A stretch of DNA of 64,000 bases, taken from NCBI RefSeq assembly GCF_000204035.1, contig NZ_GL883086.1, positions 402,288 through 466,287 of the forward strand. Reading direction: 5' to 3'. The position numbers were made by a program, and so were the translations under genes. Within the stretch, counting starts at the first letter, position 1. The number at the start of each line of letters is the position of its first letter. The notes beneath the pieces are model-generated. The model searched no databases, was not told the origin of the DNA, and saw only the letters and a list, made by a program, of their open reading frames with translations. Positions 38,645 to 51,060 of the stretch are shown in pieces. The DNA is from Brevundimonas diminuta ATCC 11568 (lineage in GTDB: Bacteria > Pseudomonadota > Alphaproteobacteria > Caulobacterales > Caulobacteraceae).

Positions 38645-39757
38645 GTGGATCGGATGCGGAGATGGCGAGCGACAGCAGGCGTGGCGGCGATGCTGACCCT
38701 GGCGACAGGCGCCTGTCAGAGATCGGCTGAACCGCAGGCGCCGGAACCGCGCGAACCTTCACGCCAGGCGCCGACCGCTGCGACCGAGGCGAAGTCCAGC
38801 CCGACCCTGGCGGCGGTGCGCCAGCGCGGTCGGCTGAATTGCGGCGTGCACGAGGGGCTGGTCGGTTTCGCCTATACCGACAATCGCGGCGCCTGGCGGG
38901 GCTTTGACGTCGACTTCTGCCGCGCTACGGCGGCCGCCATCTTCGGCGACCCGGACGCCGTGCGCTTCGTGCCGTTGACGACGGAACAGCGGTTCGAGGC
39001 CCTGCGCGACGGGCGCGTGGACGTGCTGTGGCGCAACACCTCCTGGACCATGAGCCGGGATACGGGCGCGCAGCTCAGTTTCGCCGGGATCAACTACTAC
39101 GACGGCCAGGGCTTCATGGTGCGCCGCGCGCTCAATCTGAGCAGCGCGGCCGAACTGAACGGCGCTCGCATCTGCGTCCAGTCCGGCTCGACCACTGAGC
39201 TGAATGTCGAGGACTATTTCCGCCGCAGGGGCATCGAGTATCGCCCCGTCGTGGTCGCCACCGAAGGCGAGGCGCGCCAGGCCTATGCGCGCGAGGAATG
39301 CGACGCCTTCACCGCCGACATCTCGGCCCTGGCGGCGGCGCGCACGACCCTGCCGAACCCGCAGCAGCACGTCATTCTGCCGGACGTTATCTCCAAGGAG
39401 CCGCTGGGGCCCGTGGTGCGCAGCGGCGACGACCGCTGGACGGCGGTTATTCGCTGGACGCTCAACGCTCTGATTTTGGCCGAGGAATTGGGCGTGACGC
39501 GTGCAAATGCCGCAGACATGGATAAGAATTCTGCAGATCCTAGAGTCCGTCGTCTGCTCGGCGACGAAGGTGACTTCGGCCCGAGCCTCGATCTGTCGAG
39601 AACATGGGCGAAAGACGCTGTTTCTGCTGGCGGAAATTACGGCGAGATATTCAATCGGAACCTGGGTTCACAGTCGTCTCTGGATCTGGAGCGTGGACTG
39701 AATGCTCAATGGTCGTCACGGCCCAGTGGGTTGATCTATGGCCTTCCTGTCCGTTAG
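38645..39757 (+). CDS. periplasmic amino-acid-binding protein (AapJ-like), probable lipoprotein
   Basis: The 370-residue protein is a solute-binding protein of the polar amino acid ABC family: LAAVRQRGRLNCGVHEGLVGF, GAWRGFDVDFCRATAAAIFG, GRVDVLWRNTSWTMSRD and a long C-terminal extension shared with AapJ. The N-terminus (MRRWRATAGVAAMLTLATGAC) ends in a cysteine within a weak lipobox. No permease or ATPase gene accompanies it; the next gene is a sodium/proton-dependent carrier. It may bind acidic amino acids; partner transporter unknown. Start could also be the Met at 38654. Confidence 0.9.
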   Translation: MDRMRRWRATAGVAAMLTLATGACQRSAEPQAPEPREPSRQAPTAATEAKSSPTLAAVRQRGRLNCGVHEGLVGFAYTDNRGAWRGFDVDFCRATAAAIFGDPDAVRFVPLTTEQRFEALRDGRVDVLWRNTSWTMSRDTGAQLSFAGINYYDGQGFMVRRALNLSSAAELNGARICVQSGSTTELNVEDYFRRRGIEYRPVVVATEGEARQAYAREECDAFTADISALAAARTTLPNPQQHVILPDVISKEPLGPVVRSGDDRWTAVIRWTLNALILAEELGVTRANAADMDKNSADPRVRRLLGDEGDFGPSLDLSRTWAKDAVSAGGNYGEIFNRNLGSQSSLDLERGLNAQWSSRPSGLIYGLPVR

Positions 39758-39792
39758 TCCAAGGGGATGAGGGAATAAGGGGAAGGGATCGG

Positions 39793-41109
39793 ATGGAGAT
39801 CAAAGCCAAGCGCGGACTGCCGCTCCATATGTTGATGCTGATCGGGTTTCTGGTCGGTCTCACGGGCGGACTCATCGTCAATCTGACCGTCGGAGGGGAC
39901 GTCGGTTGGGTGCAGTGGCTGACCTCCAACATCACAGGACCGGCCGGGCAGATATTCCTGCGTCTGCTGTTCATGCTGGTGCTGCCGCTGCTGTTCTCGG
40001 CCCTGGTCATCGGGGTGGCCGAGATGGGCGACCTGAAGGCTCTGGGCCGGGCGGGCTCCAAGAGCCTGGGCTTCACCGTCTTCATTTCCGCCGTGGCCGT
40101 GCTGATCGGCATGGTCATGGTCAACGTCTTCCGGCCCGGCGACGGGGTTGATCCGGCCCTGGCGCAACAACTGCTGGATCAGGGGCGCGCGGGCGCGGCC
40201 TCCATCGTCGGCAATGCGCCCAAGTCGGTGCAGGCGGGCGACTTCTTTCTGGAGCTGATCCCGTCCAACGTCTTCACGGCGGCGGCCGAGAACCAGATTT
40301 TGCCGGTGATGGTCTTCGCCCTGTTCTTCGGCGTCGGCCTGGTCATGACCAAGAGCCCTGCCACGGACCGGCTGCAACAGACCATCGAGGGGCTGTTCGA
40401 GGTGATGATGAAGCTCATCAACCTCGTCATCCGCATCGCCCCGCTCGCCATCGCCTGCCTGATGTTCAACCTGGCGGCCCTGTTCGGCTGGGAGCTGCTG
40501 ATCCGCCTGGGCGCGTTCGTAGCCGTAGCCGTGGGGGCCATGGCGATCCATATGTTCGTGGTCTATCCGCTGGTGATCTGGCTGATGGGGGGCATGTCGC
40601 CGCTGAAGTTCTTCCGCGACATCCGCGAGGCCATGGTGGTGTCCTTCTCCACCGCCTCGTCCAACGCCAGCCTGCCCGTGTCGCTGCGCGTGGCGGAGCA
40701 GAATCTGGGTCTGCCGCGCAAGATCGCCCGTTTCGTCCTGACCGTCGGCGCCACCGCCAACCAGAACGGCACGGCCCTGTTCGAGGGGGTGACGGTGCTG
40801 TTCCTGGCCCAGTTCTTCGGCGTCGACCTGACGTTGGGCCAGCAGGTGATCGTCATGCTGGTCTGCATCCTGGGCGGGGTCGGCACGGCGGGCGTGCCCG
40901 CCGGCTCCTTGCCGGTCATCGCCATGATCCTGGCCATGGTGGGGGTGCCGCCGGAAGGGATCGGCCTCATCCTGGGCGTCGACCGCTTCCTGGATATGTG
41001 CCGGACCTCGCTGAACGTCACCGGCGACCTGGTCGTCGCCGCCGTAGTGTCGCGCGGAGAAGAGGATACGGACGCCGACGAGCCGCCTGCTGCGCCGGCC
41101 GTCACATAG
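39793..41109 (+). CDS. dicarboxylate/amino acid:cation symporter (DAACS family)
   Basis: The 438-residue membrane protein is a DAACS/GltP-type secondary carrier with eight helices and two re-entrant loops: [14 protein letters not shown] (serine-rich hairpin 1), [14 protein letters not shown] (the NMDGT-like motif, here NQNGT) and [16 protein letters not shown] in the last helix. It takes up glutamate/aspartate or C4-dicarboxylates with H+ or Na+. Start ATG 39793 has AAGGGGAAGGGA before it. It follows the binding-protein gene by 35 bp, suggesting one transcript though the two belong to different transporter types. Confidence 0.93.
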   Translation: MEIKAKRGLPLHMLMLIGFLVGLTGGLIVNLTVGGDVGWVQWLTSNITGPAGQIFLRLLFMLVLPLLFSALVIGVAEMGDLKALGRAGSKSLGFTVFISAVAVLIGMVMVNVFRPGDGVDPALAQQLLDQGRAGAASIVGNAPKSVQAGDFFLELIPSNVFTAAAENQILPVMVFALFFGVGLVMTKSPATDRLQQTIEGLFEVMMKLINLVIRIAPLAIACLMFNLAALFGWELLIRLGAFVAVAVGAMAIHMFVVYPLVIWLMGGMSPLKFFRDIREAMVVSFSTASSNASLPVSLRVAEQNLGLPRKIARFVLTVGATANQNGTALFEGVTVLFLAQFFGVDLTLGQQVIVMLVCILGGVGTAGVPAGSLPVIAMILAMVGVPPEGIGLILGVDRFLDMCRTSLNVTGDLVVAAVVSRGEEDTDADEPPAAPAVT

Positions 41110-41113
41110 GAAT

Positions 41114-41145
41114 AAGGCCGACGCAGGGGATCCTGCGTCGGCCTT
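41114..41145. terminator. hairpin between symporter and pirin genes
   Basis: A 14-bp perfect stem (AAGGCCGACGCAGG/CCTGCGTCGGCCTT) with a GGAT loop sits five bases after the symporter stop and 22 bp from the end of the opposing pirin gene. There is no long T-tract, but its position and strength suit a bidirectional terminator. Confidence 0.75.
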
Positions 41146-41166
41146 GTCCCTAGCGCCCAGTCCCGG

Positions 41167-42060
41167 TCAGGACATGGGCGGGGGCGGCGTCCGATCGGGG
41201 GGCAGGGGGATGAACTCCTGATCGTCCATGTCGGGCAGTTTCATGCGACCGGCGCGCCAGTCGGCCTTGGCCTGCTCGATCCGCTCCTTCGAAGACGACA
41301 CGAAGTTCCATTCGATGAAGCGCTCGCCCACCGGCTCGCCGCCCAGCACCATCAGGGTGGTCGGCTGCTGCGCCACGATGATCGAGGGCAGGCCCTTTTC
41401 AAGCACGGCCATCTGACCGGGGCCGACAGGGCGGCCGTCGTCGATCTCGACCATGCCCTGGACCACATAGACGGCGCTTTCGGCGTGATCCGTCGGCGTC
41501 TGGAACCGGGCGCCCGGCTCCATCTCAAGGTGCATGTAGTGCAGGGGCGAGAAGGTGCTGACTCCGGCCTTCATGCCCATGGTCTCGCCCGCCACCAGAC
41601 GGCCCTTCACGCCGCTTTCGATCCAGGTCGGCAGGTCGCTGGAGCCGACGTGCTGGAAGGACGGGTCGACCTCTTCCTGACCGTCGGGCAGGGCCAGCCA
41701 GGCCTGAATGCCCTCCAGACGCAGACCCTCCATGCGGGCGCGCTCGAACCGCTCGGAGTGGGTGACGCCGCTGCCCGCGGTCATCCAGTTGACCTCGGCC
41801 GGGCGGATGTCCTGCTGGACGCCCAGGCTGTCGCGGTGGGTGATCTCGCCGTCGAACAGATAGGTCAGGGTCGAGATGCCGATGTGCGGGTGCGGGCGCA
41901 CGTCGACCGTCTTGGGGATGCCGGCGGGCATGTCCACCGGGCCCATGTGGTCGAAGAAGACGAAGGGACCGACCGCGCGACGCTTGGCGAAGGGCAGGAC
42001 GCGGCCGACCTCGAAGCCGCCGAGATCCTTGCGGCGCTGGTCGATGATGAGTTCGATCAT
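41167..42060 (-). CDS. pirin family protein (I)
   Basis: The 297-residue bicupin has the pirin N-terminal metal site RPHPHIGISTLTYLFDGEITHRD and VNWMTAGSGVTHSE with three His and one Glu, and a second cupin half (about 160-260) with AVYVVQGMVEIDDGR. Pirins are iron-binding; some act as quercetin dioxygenases, others as redox sensors. It is the last gene of a minus-strand set: pirin, two isochorismatase-like hydrolases, pirin. The C-terminus is Pro-rich. Substrate unknown. Confidence 0.92.
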   Translation of the reverse strand: MIELIIDQRRKDLGGFEVGRVLPFAKRRAVGPFVFFDHMGPVDMPAGIPKTVDVRPHPHIGISTLTYLFDGEITHRDSLGVQQDIRPAEVNWMTAGSGVTHSERFERARMEGLRLEGIQAWLALPDGQEEVDPSFQHVGSSDLPTWIESGVKGRLVAGETMGMKAGVSTFSPLHYMHLEMEPGARFQTPTDHAESAVYVVQGMVEIDDGRPVGPGQMAVLEKGLPSIIVAQQPTTLMVLGGEPVGERFIEWNFVSSSKERIEQAKADWRAGRMKLPDMDDQEFIPLPPDRTPPPPMS

Positions 42061-42140
42061 GGTTGGGGTTTCCTGAAGGCTGAACGCTGCGACGACGAAA
42101 GGGGCGATCCCCGCACTATGACGCGGATCGCCCTCAAGGG

Positions 42141-42782
42141 TCAGTCTTCCCTGTCGTAGGAGAACTGGATTCCGGCCGTGCCGCCGGTTTCGATGAACAG
42201 GTTCATGAAGGCGGGGACAGTTTCCGACCGTTTCCAGTCACGCTGCAGTTCACAGAACAGCTGAGGCGCGGAAATCAGCTTTCCGCCCGCCTGTTCGATG
42301 CGGCGCAGGCCCATTTCGTGCGCCGTGACCGAGGTGCCGCCGACGGCGTCGGCCACGACATAGACCTCATAGCCGTCACGCAGGGCGTCCAGAGCCGGGA
42401 AGGTCAGGCAGGCTTCGGTCCACAGGGCCGTCATGATCAGTTTCTTGCGGCCGGTCGCCTCGACCGCCTTGCGGAATTCCACATCTTCCCAGGAGTTGAT
42501 CGTGGTGCGGTCATAGGTCGGATAGTCTTTCAGCACCTTGCGCAGCTGCGGGATCGGCGGCCGGTTCAGCCCCGTCTCGACGTTGACGGTCGAGTGGACG
42601 ATCGGCAGGCCATAGGCGACGGCCGCCTTGGCCGTGCCGACGATGTTGTTCACCAGCAGCTGGCGGTCCATCGAGGCGATGGAGTTCACCTGAACCGGCT
42701 GATAGTCGATGATGACGAAGGCCGAGTTCTCGGGGGTCAGAAGATGATCCGATTTCGGATCGCGGATCGGTTCGCTGGCCAT
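42141..42782 (-). CDS. isochorismatase-family hydrolase (I)
   Basis: The 213-residue cysteine-hydrolase-like protein has the first catalytic Asp in AFVIIDYQPVQ and the nucleophile Cys in TALWTEACLTFPALDAL with the family cis-peptide environment. The position of the catalytic Lys reads RTTINSWED, as in a broad group of stress-associated hydrolases, so the usual Asp-Lys-Cys triad seems incomplete. ATG 42782 (MASEPIRDP) has GGAAAGGAA upstream. It is one of a pair in this operon. Reaction unknown. Confidence 0.88.
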   Translation of the reverse strand: MASEPIRDPKSDHLLTPENSAFVIIDYQPVQVNSIASMDRQLLVNNIVGTAKAAVAYGLPIVHSTVNVETGLNRPPIPQLRKVLKDYPTYDRTTINSWEDVEFRKAVEATGRKKLIMTALWTEACLTFPALDALRDGYEVYVVADAVGGTSVTAHEMGLRRIEQAGGKLISAPQLFCELQRDWKRSETVPAFMNLFIETGGTAGIQFSYDRED

Positions 42783-42883
42783 TGAATGGTTCCTTTCCGG
42801 GGAAGTTGCGCCTTGGCGAGGCGCGCGCATGACGCCGGTTTCGATTCATTGATGAGGGGCGAGGCGGAACCGGCGCGTCTTCG

Positions 42884-43573
<690 letters not shown>

Positions 43574-43637
43574 GGGCGTCTTTCCTTTCAGGCAGGGGGC
43601 CGCGCTCGGACGAATGTCCGGTCAAGGCGGGGGTTGC

Positions 43638-43659
43638 GGCCCGGTCCGAAGACCGGGCC
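43638..43659. terminator. hairpin between pirin II and hydrolase II
   Basis: GGCCCGGTC and GACCGGGCC form a 9-bp perfect stem with a CGAA loop in the 106-bp gap of the minus-strand operon. On the plus strand TTACGTTTT follows; on the minus strand no T-tract does. It may only slow or stabilise the message. Confidence 0.4.
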
Positions 43660-43679
43660 TTACGTTTTCGTGAGGGCGT

Positions 43680-44549
43680 TCAGGCGGCGGGGATGTCGCC
43701 GAAGCGGCCGCTGTTGAAGTCCGTGACGGCGGTGCGGATCTCGTCCTCGCTGTTCATCACGAAGGGGCCGTAGCCGACGATGGGCTCGTCGATCGGCTCT
43801 CCGGTCAGGATCAGCAGGGTCGTGTCCGCATCGGCGCTCAGGGTGACGCTGTCGCCCTTGCGGTCCAGCAGCAGGGCCTCGGCGGCGCCGGCCGGCTGGT
43901 CGCCGTTGACGGTGACGTGACCCGACAGAACCACCACCATGGCCGTGTGGCCTTCAGGCAGATCCAGCGTCGTCTCGGCGTCCCGGTTCAACCGCACGTC
44001 CCACACATTGATGGGGGTGAAGGTCGTGGCCGGGCCTTTCGAGTCGTCCATCGCGCCGGCGATGATCCGGGCCGTGCCTGCGTCGTCCGGCAGGGAAACG
44101 GTCGGAATGTCGGCGTTCAGGATCGACTGGTAGCCGGGACGGGTCATCTTGTCCTTGGCGGGCAGGTTGACCCACAGCTGAACCATGCGGAACGGGCCGC
44201 CGGTGCGCGAGAAGGCCGGGGAGTGGAACTCCTCGTGCAGGATGCCGCCGCCCGCCGTCATCCACTGGACGTCGCCGGGGCCGATGATCCCGCCCTGGCC
44301 GGTCGAGTCGCGATGCTCGACCTCGCCGTCATAGACGATGGTCACGGTCTCGAAGCCGCGGTGCGGATGCTGCCCCACGCCGCGCCGCTCGGTCGTCGGC
44401 TCGAAGTTGTACGGACCGGCGTAGTCGAGCAGCAGGAAGGGGCTGACCTGTTTGCCTGCGGCGTTGTAGGAAAACAGCGAACGGACGGGGAAACCGTCGC
44501 CGACCCAATGGCCGCGGTCGTTGCCGTAACGGCCCAGAACCTTCTTCAT
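43680..44549 (-). CDS. pirin family protein (II)
   Basis: The 289-residue bicupin has the pirin metal site GQHPHRGFETVTIVYDGEVEHRD and VQWMTAGGGILHEEFHSP, followed by FRMVQLWVNLPAKDKM. The C-terminal half ends with MNSEDEIRTAVTDFNSGRFG, a signature seen in many pirins. It is the promoter-proximal gene of the operon and diverges from a LysR regulator, the usual sign that the regulator controls it. It is only distantly similar to pirin I. Confidence 0.93.
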   Translation of the reverse strand: MKKVLGRYGNDRGHWVGDGFPVRSLFSYNAAGKQVSPFLLLDYAGPYNFEPTTERRGVGQHPHRGFETVTIVYDGEVEHRDSTGQGGIIGPGDVQWMTAGGGILHEEFHSPAFSRTGGPFRMVQLWVNLPAKDKMTRPGYQSILNADIPTVSLPDDAGTARIIAGAMDDSKGPATTFTPINVWDVRLNRDAETTLDLPEGHTAMVVVLSGHVTVNGDQPAGAAEALLLDRKGDSVTLSADADTTLLILTGEPIDEPIVGYGPFVMNSEDEIRTAVTDFNSGRFGDIPAA

Positions 44550-44658
44550 GGTCTTGTCTCCATTCGATGGACCGGCCGTCAGAAGAAGAGGCCGATCGCG
44601 TTGAAGACCTTATGCCTGCGAAACGATGAGGCGGGCAGATTGCGAAATCGCCTCGCTG

Positions 44659-44676
44659 CGTTCTATCAATAGAACG
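44659..44676. promoter_or_regulatory. LysR-type operator palindrome touching the lysR start codon
   Basis: CGTTCTAT-CA-ATAGAACG is an 8+8 bp perfect inverted repeat with a 2-bp spacer, ending directly before ATG 44677. It is the only strong palindrome in the 127-bp divergent region and has the T/A-rich dyad expected of a LysR recognition site. The regulator probably binds here to control itself and pirin II. Its position leaves no Shine-Dalgarno, hinting at a leaderless or blocked transcript. Confidence 0.7.
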
Positions 44677-45585
44677 ATGAGAGACCTCAACGACCTCTAT
44701 TATTTCGTGCAGGTGGTGGATCACCACGGCTTCGCCCCGGCGGCGCGGGCGCTGGGCATGCAGAAGTCCAAGCTCAGCCGCCGCATCGCCGCGCTGGAAG
44801 ACCAGTTGGGCACGCGGCTGATCCAGCGCTCATCACGCAAATTCTCGGTCACAGATATCGGGCTGGCCTATTATCAACACTGTCTCGCCATGCTGATCGA
44901 GGCCGAGGCGGCGCAGGCCTTGATCGACGGCGCCCGGTCCGAGCCGTGCGGCACGATCCGCGTCGCCTGCGCGCCGGGCCTGCTGACCTATCAGATGAGC
45001 AGTCTGATCGTCCGCTTCATGGCCCTGTATCCCGATCTGGACGTGCAGTTGCACAGCACCAGTCGCCGGGTGGACGTCATCGGCGAGGGCTTCGACCTGG
45101 CGATCCGCGTCCGCGAGCCGCCGCTGGAACAAACCGATCTGGTCATGCGCAAGCTGGACGAGAGCGTGCATCGTCTGGTCGCCAGTCCGGACCTGATCGC
45201 CCGCATGGGACGGCCGACCGGCCCGGCCGATCTGGCGAACTGGCCCAGCCTCGACTTCGGCCCGGCGCATCGCGACCACGTCTGGGCGCTGCATCACACG
45301 GAAGGCATGACGGCCTCGGTGCGACACGCGCCGCGTCTTGTGACCGACGATCTGCACATGCTGCACGAAGGCGCAGTTCATGGTCTGGGCGTCGCCCTGC
45401 TGCCGACGGTGGCCGTCGCCCGCGATCTGGACGCCGGGAAACTGGTCGACCTGCTGCCGGACTGGCGGCCGAAGAAGTGGATCGTCCACGCCGTCTTCCC
45501 GTCGCGACGCGGCCTTTTGCCGTCCGTGCGCATGCTGCTGGACTTCCTCGTCGCAGGCTGCGCCGAACAGCAGGCGCACGGCTAA
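44677..45585 (+). CDS. LysR-family transcriptional regulator
   Basis: The 302-residue protein has the LysR HTH in residues 1-60 (MRDLNDLYYFVQVVDHHGFA, LSRRIAALEDQLGTRLIQRSS) and a periplasmic-binding-protein-like effector domain (about 90-295). It belongs to the subgroup that often neighbours pirin genes (PtxR/AaeR-like). Start ATG 44677 removes 17 unrelated residues and sits against a perfect palindrome. Divergent transcription predicts control of the pirin-hydrolase operon by an unknown small molecule. Confidence 0.92.
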   Translation: MRDLNDLYYFVQVVDHHGFAPAARALGMQKSKLSRRIAALEDQLGTRLIQRSSRKFSVTDIGLAYYQHCLAMLIEAEAAQALIDGARSEPCGTIRVACAPGLLTYQMSSLIVRFMALYPDLDVQLHSTSRRVDVIGEGFDLAIRVREPPLEQTDLVMRKLDESVHRLVASPDLIARMGRPTGPADLANWPSLDFGPAHRDHVWALHHTEGMTASVRHAPRLVTDDLHMLHEGAVHGLGVALLPTVAVARDLDAGKLVDLLPDWRPKKWIVHAVFPSRRGLLPSVRMLLDFLVAGCAEQQAHG

Positions 45586-45596
45586 AGGCCTGCCGC

Positions 45597-48262
<2,666 letters not shown>

Positions 48263-48263
<1 letters not shown>

Positions 48264-49036
48264 CAGCGCACTTCTCGCTTAAGCCAGTCGCGGTCGTCCA
48301 AGAAATTGAAGATTGTGTTGTTGAGGTCGCGAGGCTCCGGCTCGTTTCTTTTGGGAGGAACAAGTTCTTCCCACGTTTCTACCTTGTCAGCCTTTTCTGC
48401 CAGAAGCAGGCCTACGCCTTGCTCCGTACAGGCGGCTCGTACGATTGCTTCGATATCGCCGGAACCAAACTCGCCGATCACCATCAAGTAAGAGTTATGT
48501 ACGGTACGTCGATGCGCGGCAGCCTCAAACACGCCAGTGATATCAACAGTCTCTCCGGTTTTTACCTCATAGGTATTCACGCTAATTCGCTTTCCAGGCA
48601 CGTATTCATACGTTTCAACGAAGGCAACGATGAGGTCCGGTCTGCTCCATTTTCCGCCAGTCGATTTGGATCCTTGGTGCGCGCAGATATTCGCACGGGC
48701 GTTCTCGATGCCCTGACGACGTAGCCAATGGTCCCGCATACATTCGGCCAGAGCAGGATAGTGATCGATTTCTCGCGCTTTGGTCGCCTCTGATTGCGAG
48801 GAGGTCGCACTGCTTGGAGCTGTAGGAGCGTCTAAGCCAATTTGCTGAACACTTCCGCCCTTGCCTCGGCCAGTCGTGAGCGCTCCATCTTCAATAAGGG
48901 CGTTCCTCGTGCGCCAATATCGATCCTCTTGCCAAGCAAGCTTGCGTTTAAGTGCTCCGTTCCCAGCACTTCCACCGAGCGTTTCCAGCGCTGCCAGTAG
49001 CTTAGATTTGTCTTCTTCCACTGTAGGTCTAGCCAT
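48263..49036 (-). CDS. winged-helix plus PD-(D/E)XK nuclease-like protein inserted in the metH operon
   Basis: The 257-residue protein does not belong to methionine metabolism. Residues 8-66 look like a winged helix ([20 protein letters not shown], then [20 protein letters not shown]). A Ser/Thr linker follows, then a C-terminal domain with RPD (Asp134), 22 residues, then YEVK (Glu157, Lys159), the spacing of a PD-(D/E)XK nuclease core, and [17 protein letters not shown] after it, a segment reminiscent of HrgA-type restriction-associated proteins. G+C is well below the neighbours (32 of 60 bases in one line). TGATG junctions with both metH halves mean it is read from their transcript. Function unproven; DNA cleavage or defence is inferred. 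A GTG one codon earlier is possible. Confidence 0.8.
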
Positions 49037-50112
49037 CACGACACCAGTTCAAAGGGTTCCAAGCCCGACAGGCGTAGGGCTGTGGGACGTTCCGGCACGG
49101 CGCGTGGCTTCACCCCCGCGACTTCCTCGGCGACGTGGCGGATGTGGTCGGGGGTGGTGCCGCAGCAGCCGCCGACGATGTTGACCAGACCCGACTGCGC
49201 CCATTCCTCGAGGAAGTGGGCCGTCTCGTGCGGCTGTTCGTCATACTGGCCCATAGCGTTGGGCAGGCCCGCGTTGGGATAGGCGCTGACCAGGGTGTCG
49301 GCGACGCGGCTCAGTTCAGCGATGTGCGGCCGCATCAGCTCGGCGCCCAGGGCGCAGTTGAAGCCGACGGCGAACGGCTTGGCGTGGCGGATCGAGTTCC
49401 AGAAGGCCTCCGCCGTCTGGCCGCTGAGCGTGCGGCCCGAGCGGTCGGTGATGGTCCCCGAGATCCACAGGGGCAGGGGCTCCAGCCCTTCGTCCTCCAG
49501 ATCCTTGATCGCCTTGATCGCGGCCTTGCAGTTCAGGGTGTCGAACACCGTCTCGATCAGGAAGATGTCGACGCCGCCGTGGTGCAGAGCGCGCGCCTGC
49601 TGCTTATAGGCCTCATAGACCTCATCATAGGTGACGGCGCGATAGCCGGGGTCGTTGACGTCGGGGCTCAGCGACAGGGTGCGGTTGGTCGGGCCGATGG
49701 CGCCGGCGACGAAGCGGGGCTTGTGCGGCTCTTTCTGCGCCCAGCGGTCGGCGACCTCGCGCGCGATGCGGGCGCCTTCATAGTTCAGGTCATAGACCGC
49801 GTCTTCCAGCCCATAGTCGGCCTGGGCGATGGTGGTCGAGGAGAAGGTGTTCGTCTCCGAAATATCGGCTCCAGCGGCGTAATAGACATCGTGCAGATCG
49901 GCCACGATGTCGGGCCGAGTCAGGATCAACAGGTCGTTGTTGCCCTTCTGCGGATGGTTGTGGTCGCGGAAGCGCTCGCCGCGGAAGTCCTCTTCCGTCA
50001 GATCGCGGCGCTGGATCATCACGCCCCAGCTGCCGTCCAGCACCAGAATGCGCTCTTTCGCCGCCGCGTGCAGGGCGGCGATCCGTTCAGCGCGGGTCAG
50101 GGGGGAAGTCAT
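49036..50112 (-). CDS. metH: methionine synthase, homocysteine-binding part (MetH-N)
   Basis: The 358-residue protein is the homocysteine S-methyltransferase domain of MetH as a separate polypeptide: [45 protein letters not shown], and the zinc cysteines in GFNCALGAE and [14 protein letters not shown]. It needs the protein at 45597-48263 to act. It begins right after the metF stop (TAGATG) and ends by overlapping the ATG of the nuclease-like insert. Confidence 0.97.
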   Translation of the reverse strand: MTSPLTRAERIAALHAAAKERILVLDGSWGVMIQRRDLTEEDFRGERFRDHNHPQKGNNDLLILTRPDIVADLHDVYYAAGADISETNTFSSTTIAQADYGLEDAVYDLNYEGARIAREVADRWAQKEPHKPRFVAGAIGPTNRTLSLSPDVNDPGYRAVTYDEVYEAYKQQARALHHGGVDIFLIETVFDTLNCKAAIKAIKDLEDEGLEPLPLWISGTITDRSGRTLSGQTAEAFWNSIRHAKPFAVGFNCALGAELMRPHIAELSRVADTLVSAYPNAGLPNAMGQYDEQPHETAHFLEEWAQSGLVNIVGGCCGTTPDHIRHVAEEVAGVKPRAVPERPTALRLSGLEPFELVS

Positions 50113-51060
50113 CTACGCAACAGCCTTGGTTTCACGCACGCCCAGCACCCGGCAGATCGCATAGACCAGCTCGGCGCGGTTCAGGGTGTAGAAGTGGAAG
50201 TCCGAAAAGCCCTCTTCCTGGAGACGGGCGCAGGTCTCGGCGGCGATGGAGGCGGCCAGCAGCTTGCGCGTCTCCGGGTCGTCGTCCAGCCCGTCGAAGT
50301 GTCCCGCCAGCCAGTCGGGCAGGGCTGCGCCGCACGCCGCCGTCATCCGCTTCAGCCCTGCGAAGTTGGACACCGGCATGACGCCGGGGATCAGGGGAAT
50401 GGTCACGCCCGCCGCCCGCACGCGATCACGAAAGCGCAGGAAGGCTTCGATATCGAAGAAGAACTGCGTCACGGCGCGCGTGGCGCCTGCGTCCACCTTG
50501 GCTTTCAACACCTCGATATCGTGGTCGATGGACGGGCTTTCCGGGTGCTTTTCCGGATAGGCGCCGACCGTGACCTCGAACCCGCCGATGCTGGCGATGG
50601 CGGCGGTCAATTCGGTGGCGTTGGCGTAGCCGTCGGCGCGCGGCGTATAGGCGCCGCCGATTCCGGCAGAACCAGGCGGGTCGCCGCGCAAAGCGACGAT
50701 GTGATCGACGCCGATGGCCTTGTAGCCTTCGATGACCTCGTCGACCTCGGCGCGGCTGGCCTCGACGCAGGTCAGGTGGGCGGCGGGGCGCAGGGTCGTC
50801 TCGCTGATGATGCGCTGGACGGTGCGGTGGGTTCGCTCGCGCGTCGAGCCGCCCGCGCCATAGGTGACGGAGACGAAGGCCGGGTTCAGCGGCTCCAGCC
50901 GCCGGATCGCCTTCCACAGATTGGCCTCTGCCTCGTCAGACTTGGGCGGGAAGAATTCGAAAGAGACGTTGACGGCGCTGCGGTTCGAGCCGGCGCGAGC
51001 CACCGGGCCCAGCGGCGACAGCAGCAGGGCGCGGGCTTCTGCGAGGGATGAGGGGGCCAT
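50113..51060 (-). CDS. metF: methylenetetrahydrofolate reductase MetF
   Basis: The 315-residue FAD barrel reduces methylene-THF to methyl-THF for MetH. It shows VSFEFFPPKSDEAEANLW, VSVTYGAGGSTRERT, VALRGDPPG and TQFFFDIEAFLRFRDRV. The start ATG 51060 overlaps the regulator stop (TGATG), and the longer frame upstream is not family-like. Its place directly before split metH makes the operon a complete methionine methyl-branch, controlled by the regulator upstream. Confidence 0.97.
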   Translation of the reverse strand: MAPSSLAEARALLLSPLGPVARAGSNRSAVNVSFEFFPPKSDEAEANLWKAIRRLEPLNPAFVSVTYGAGGSTRERTHRTVQRIISETTLRPAAHLTCVEASRAEVDEVIEGYKAIGVDHIVALRGDPPGSAGIGGAYTPRADGYANATELTAAIASIGGFEVTVGAYPEKHPESPSIDHDIEVLKAKVDAGATRAVTQFFFDIEAFLRFRDRVRAAGVTIPLIPGVMPVSNFAGLKRMTAACGAALPDWLAGHFDGLDDDPETRKLLAASIAAETCARLQEEGFSDFHFYTLNRAELVYAICRVLGVRETKAVA

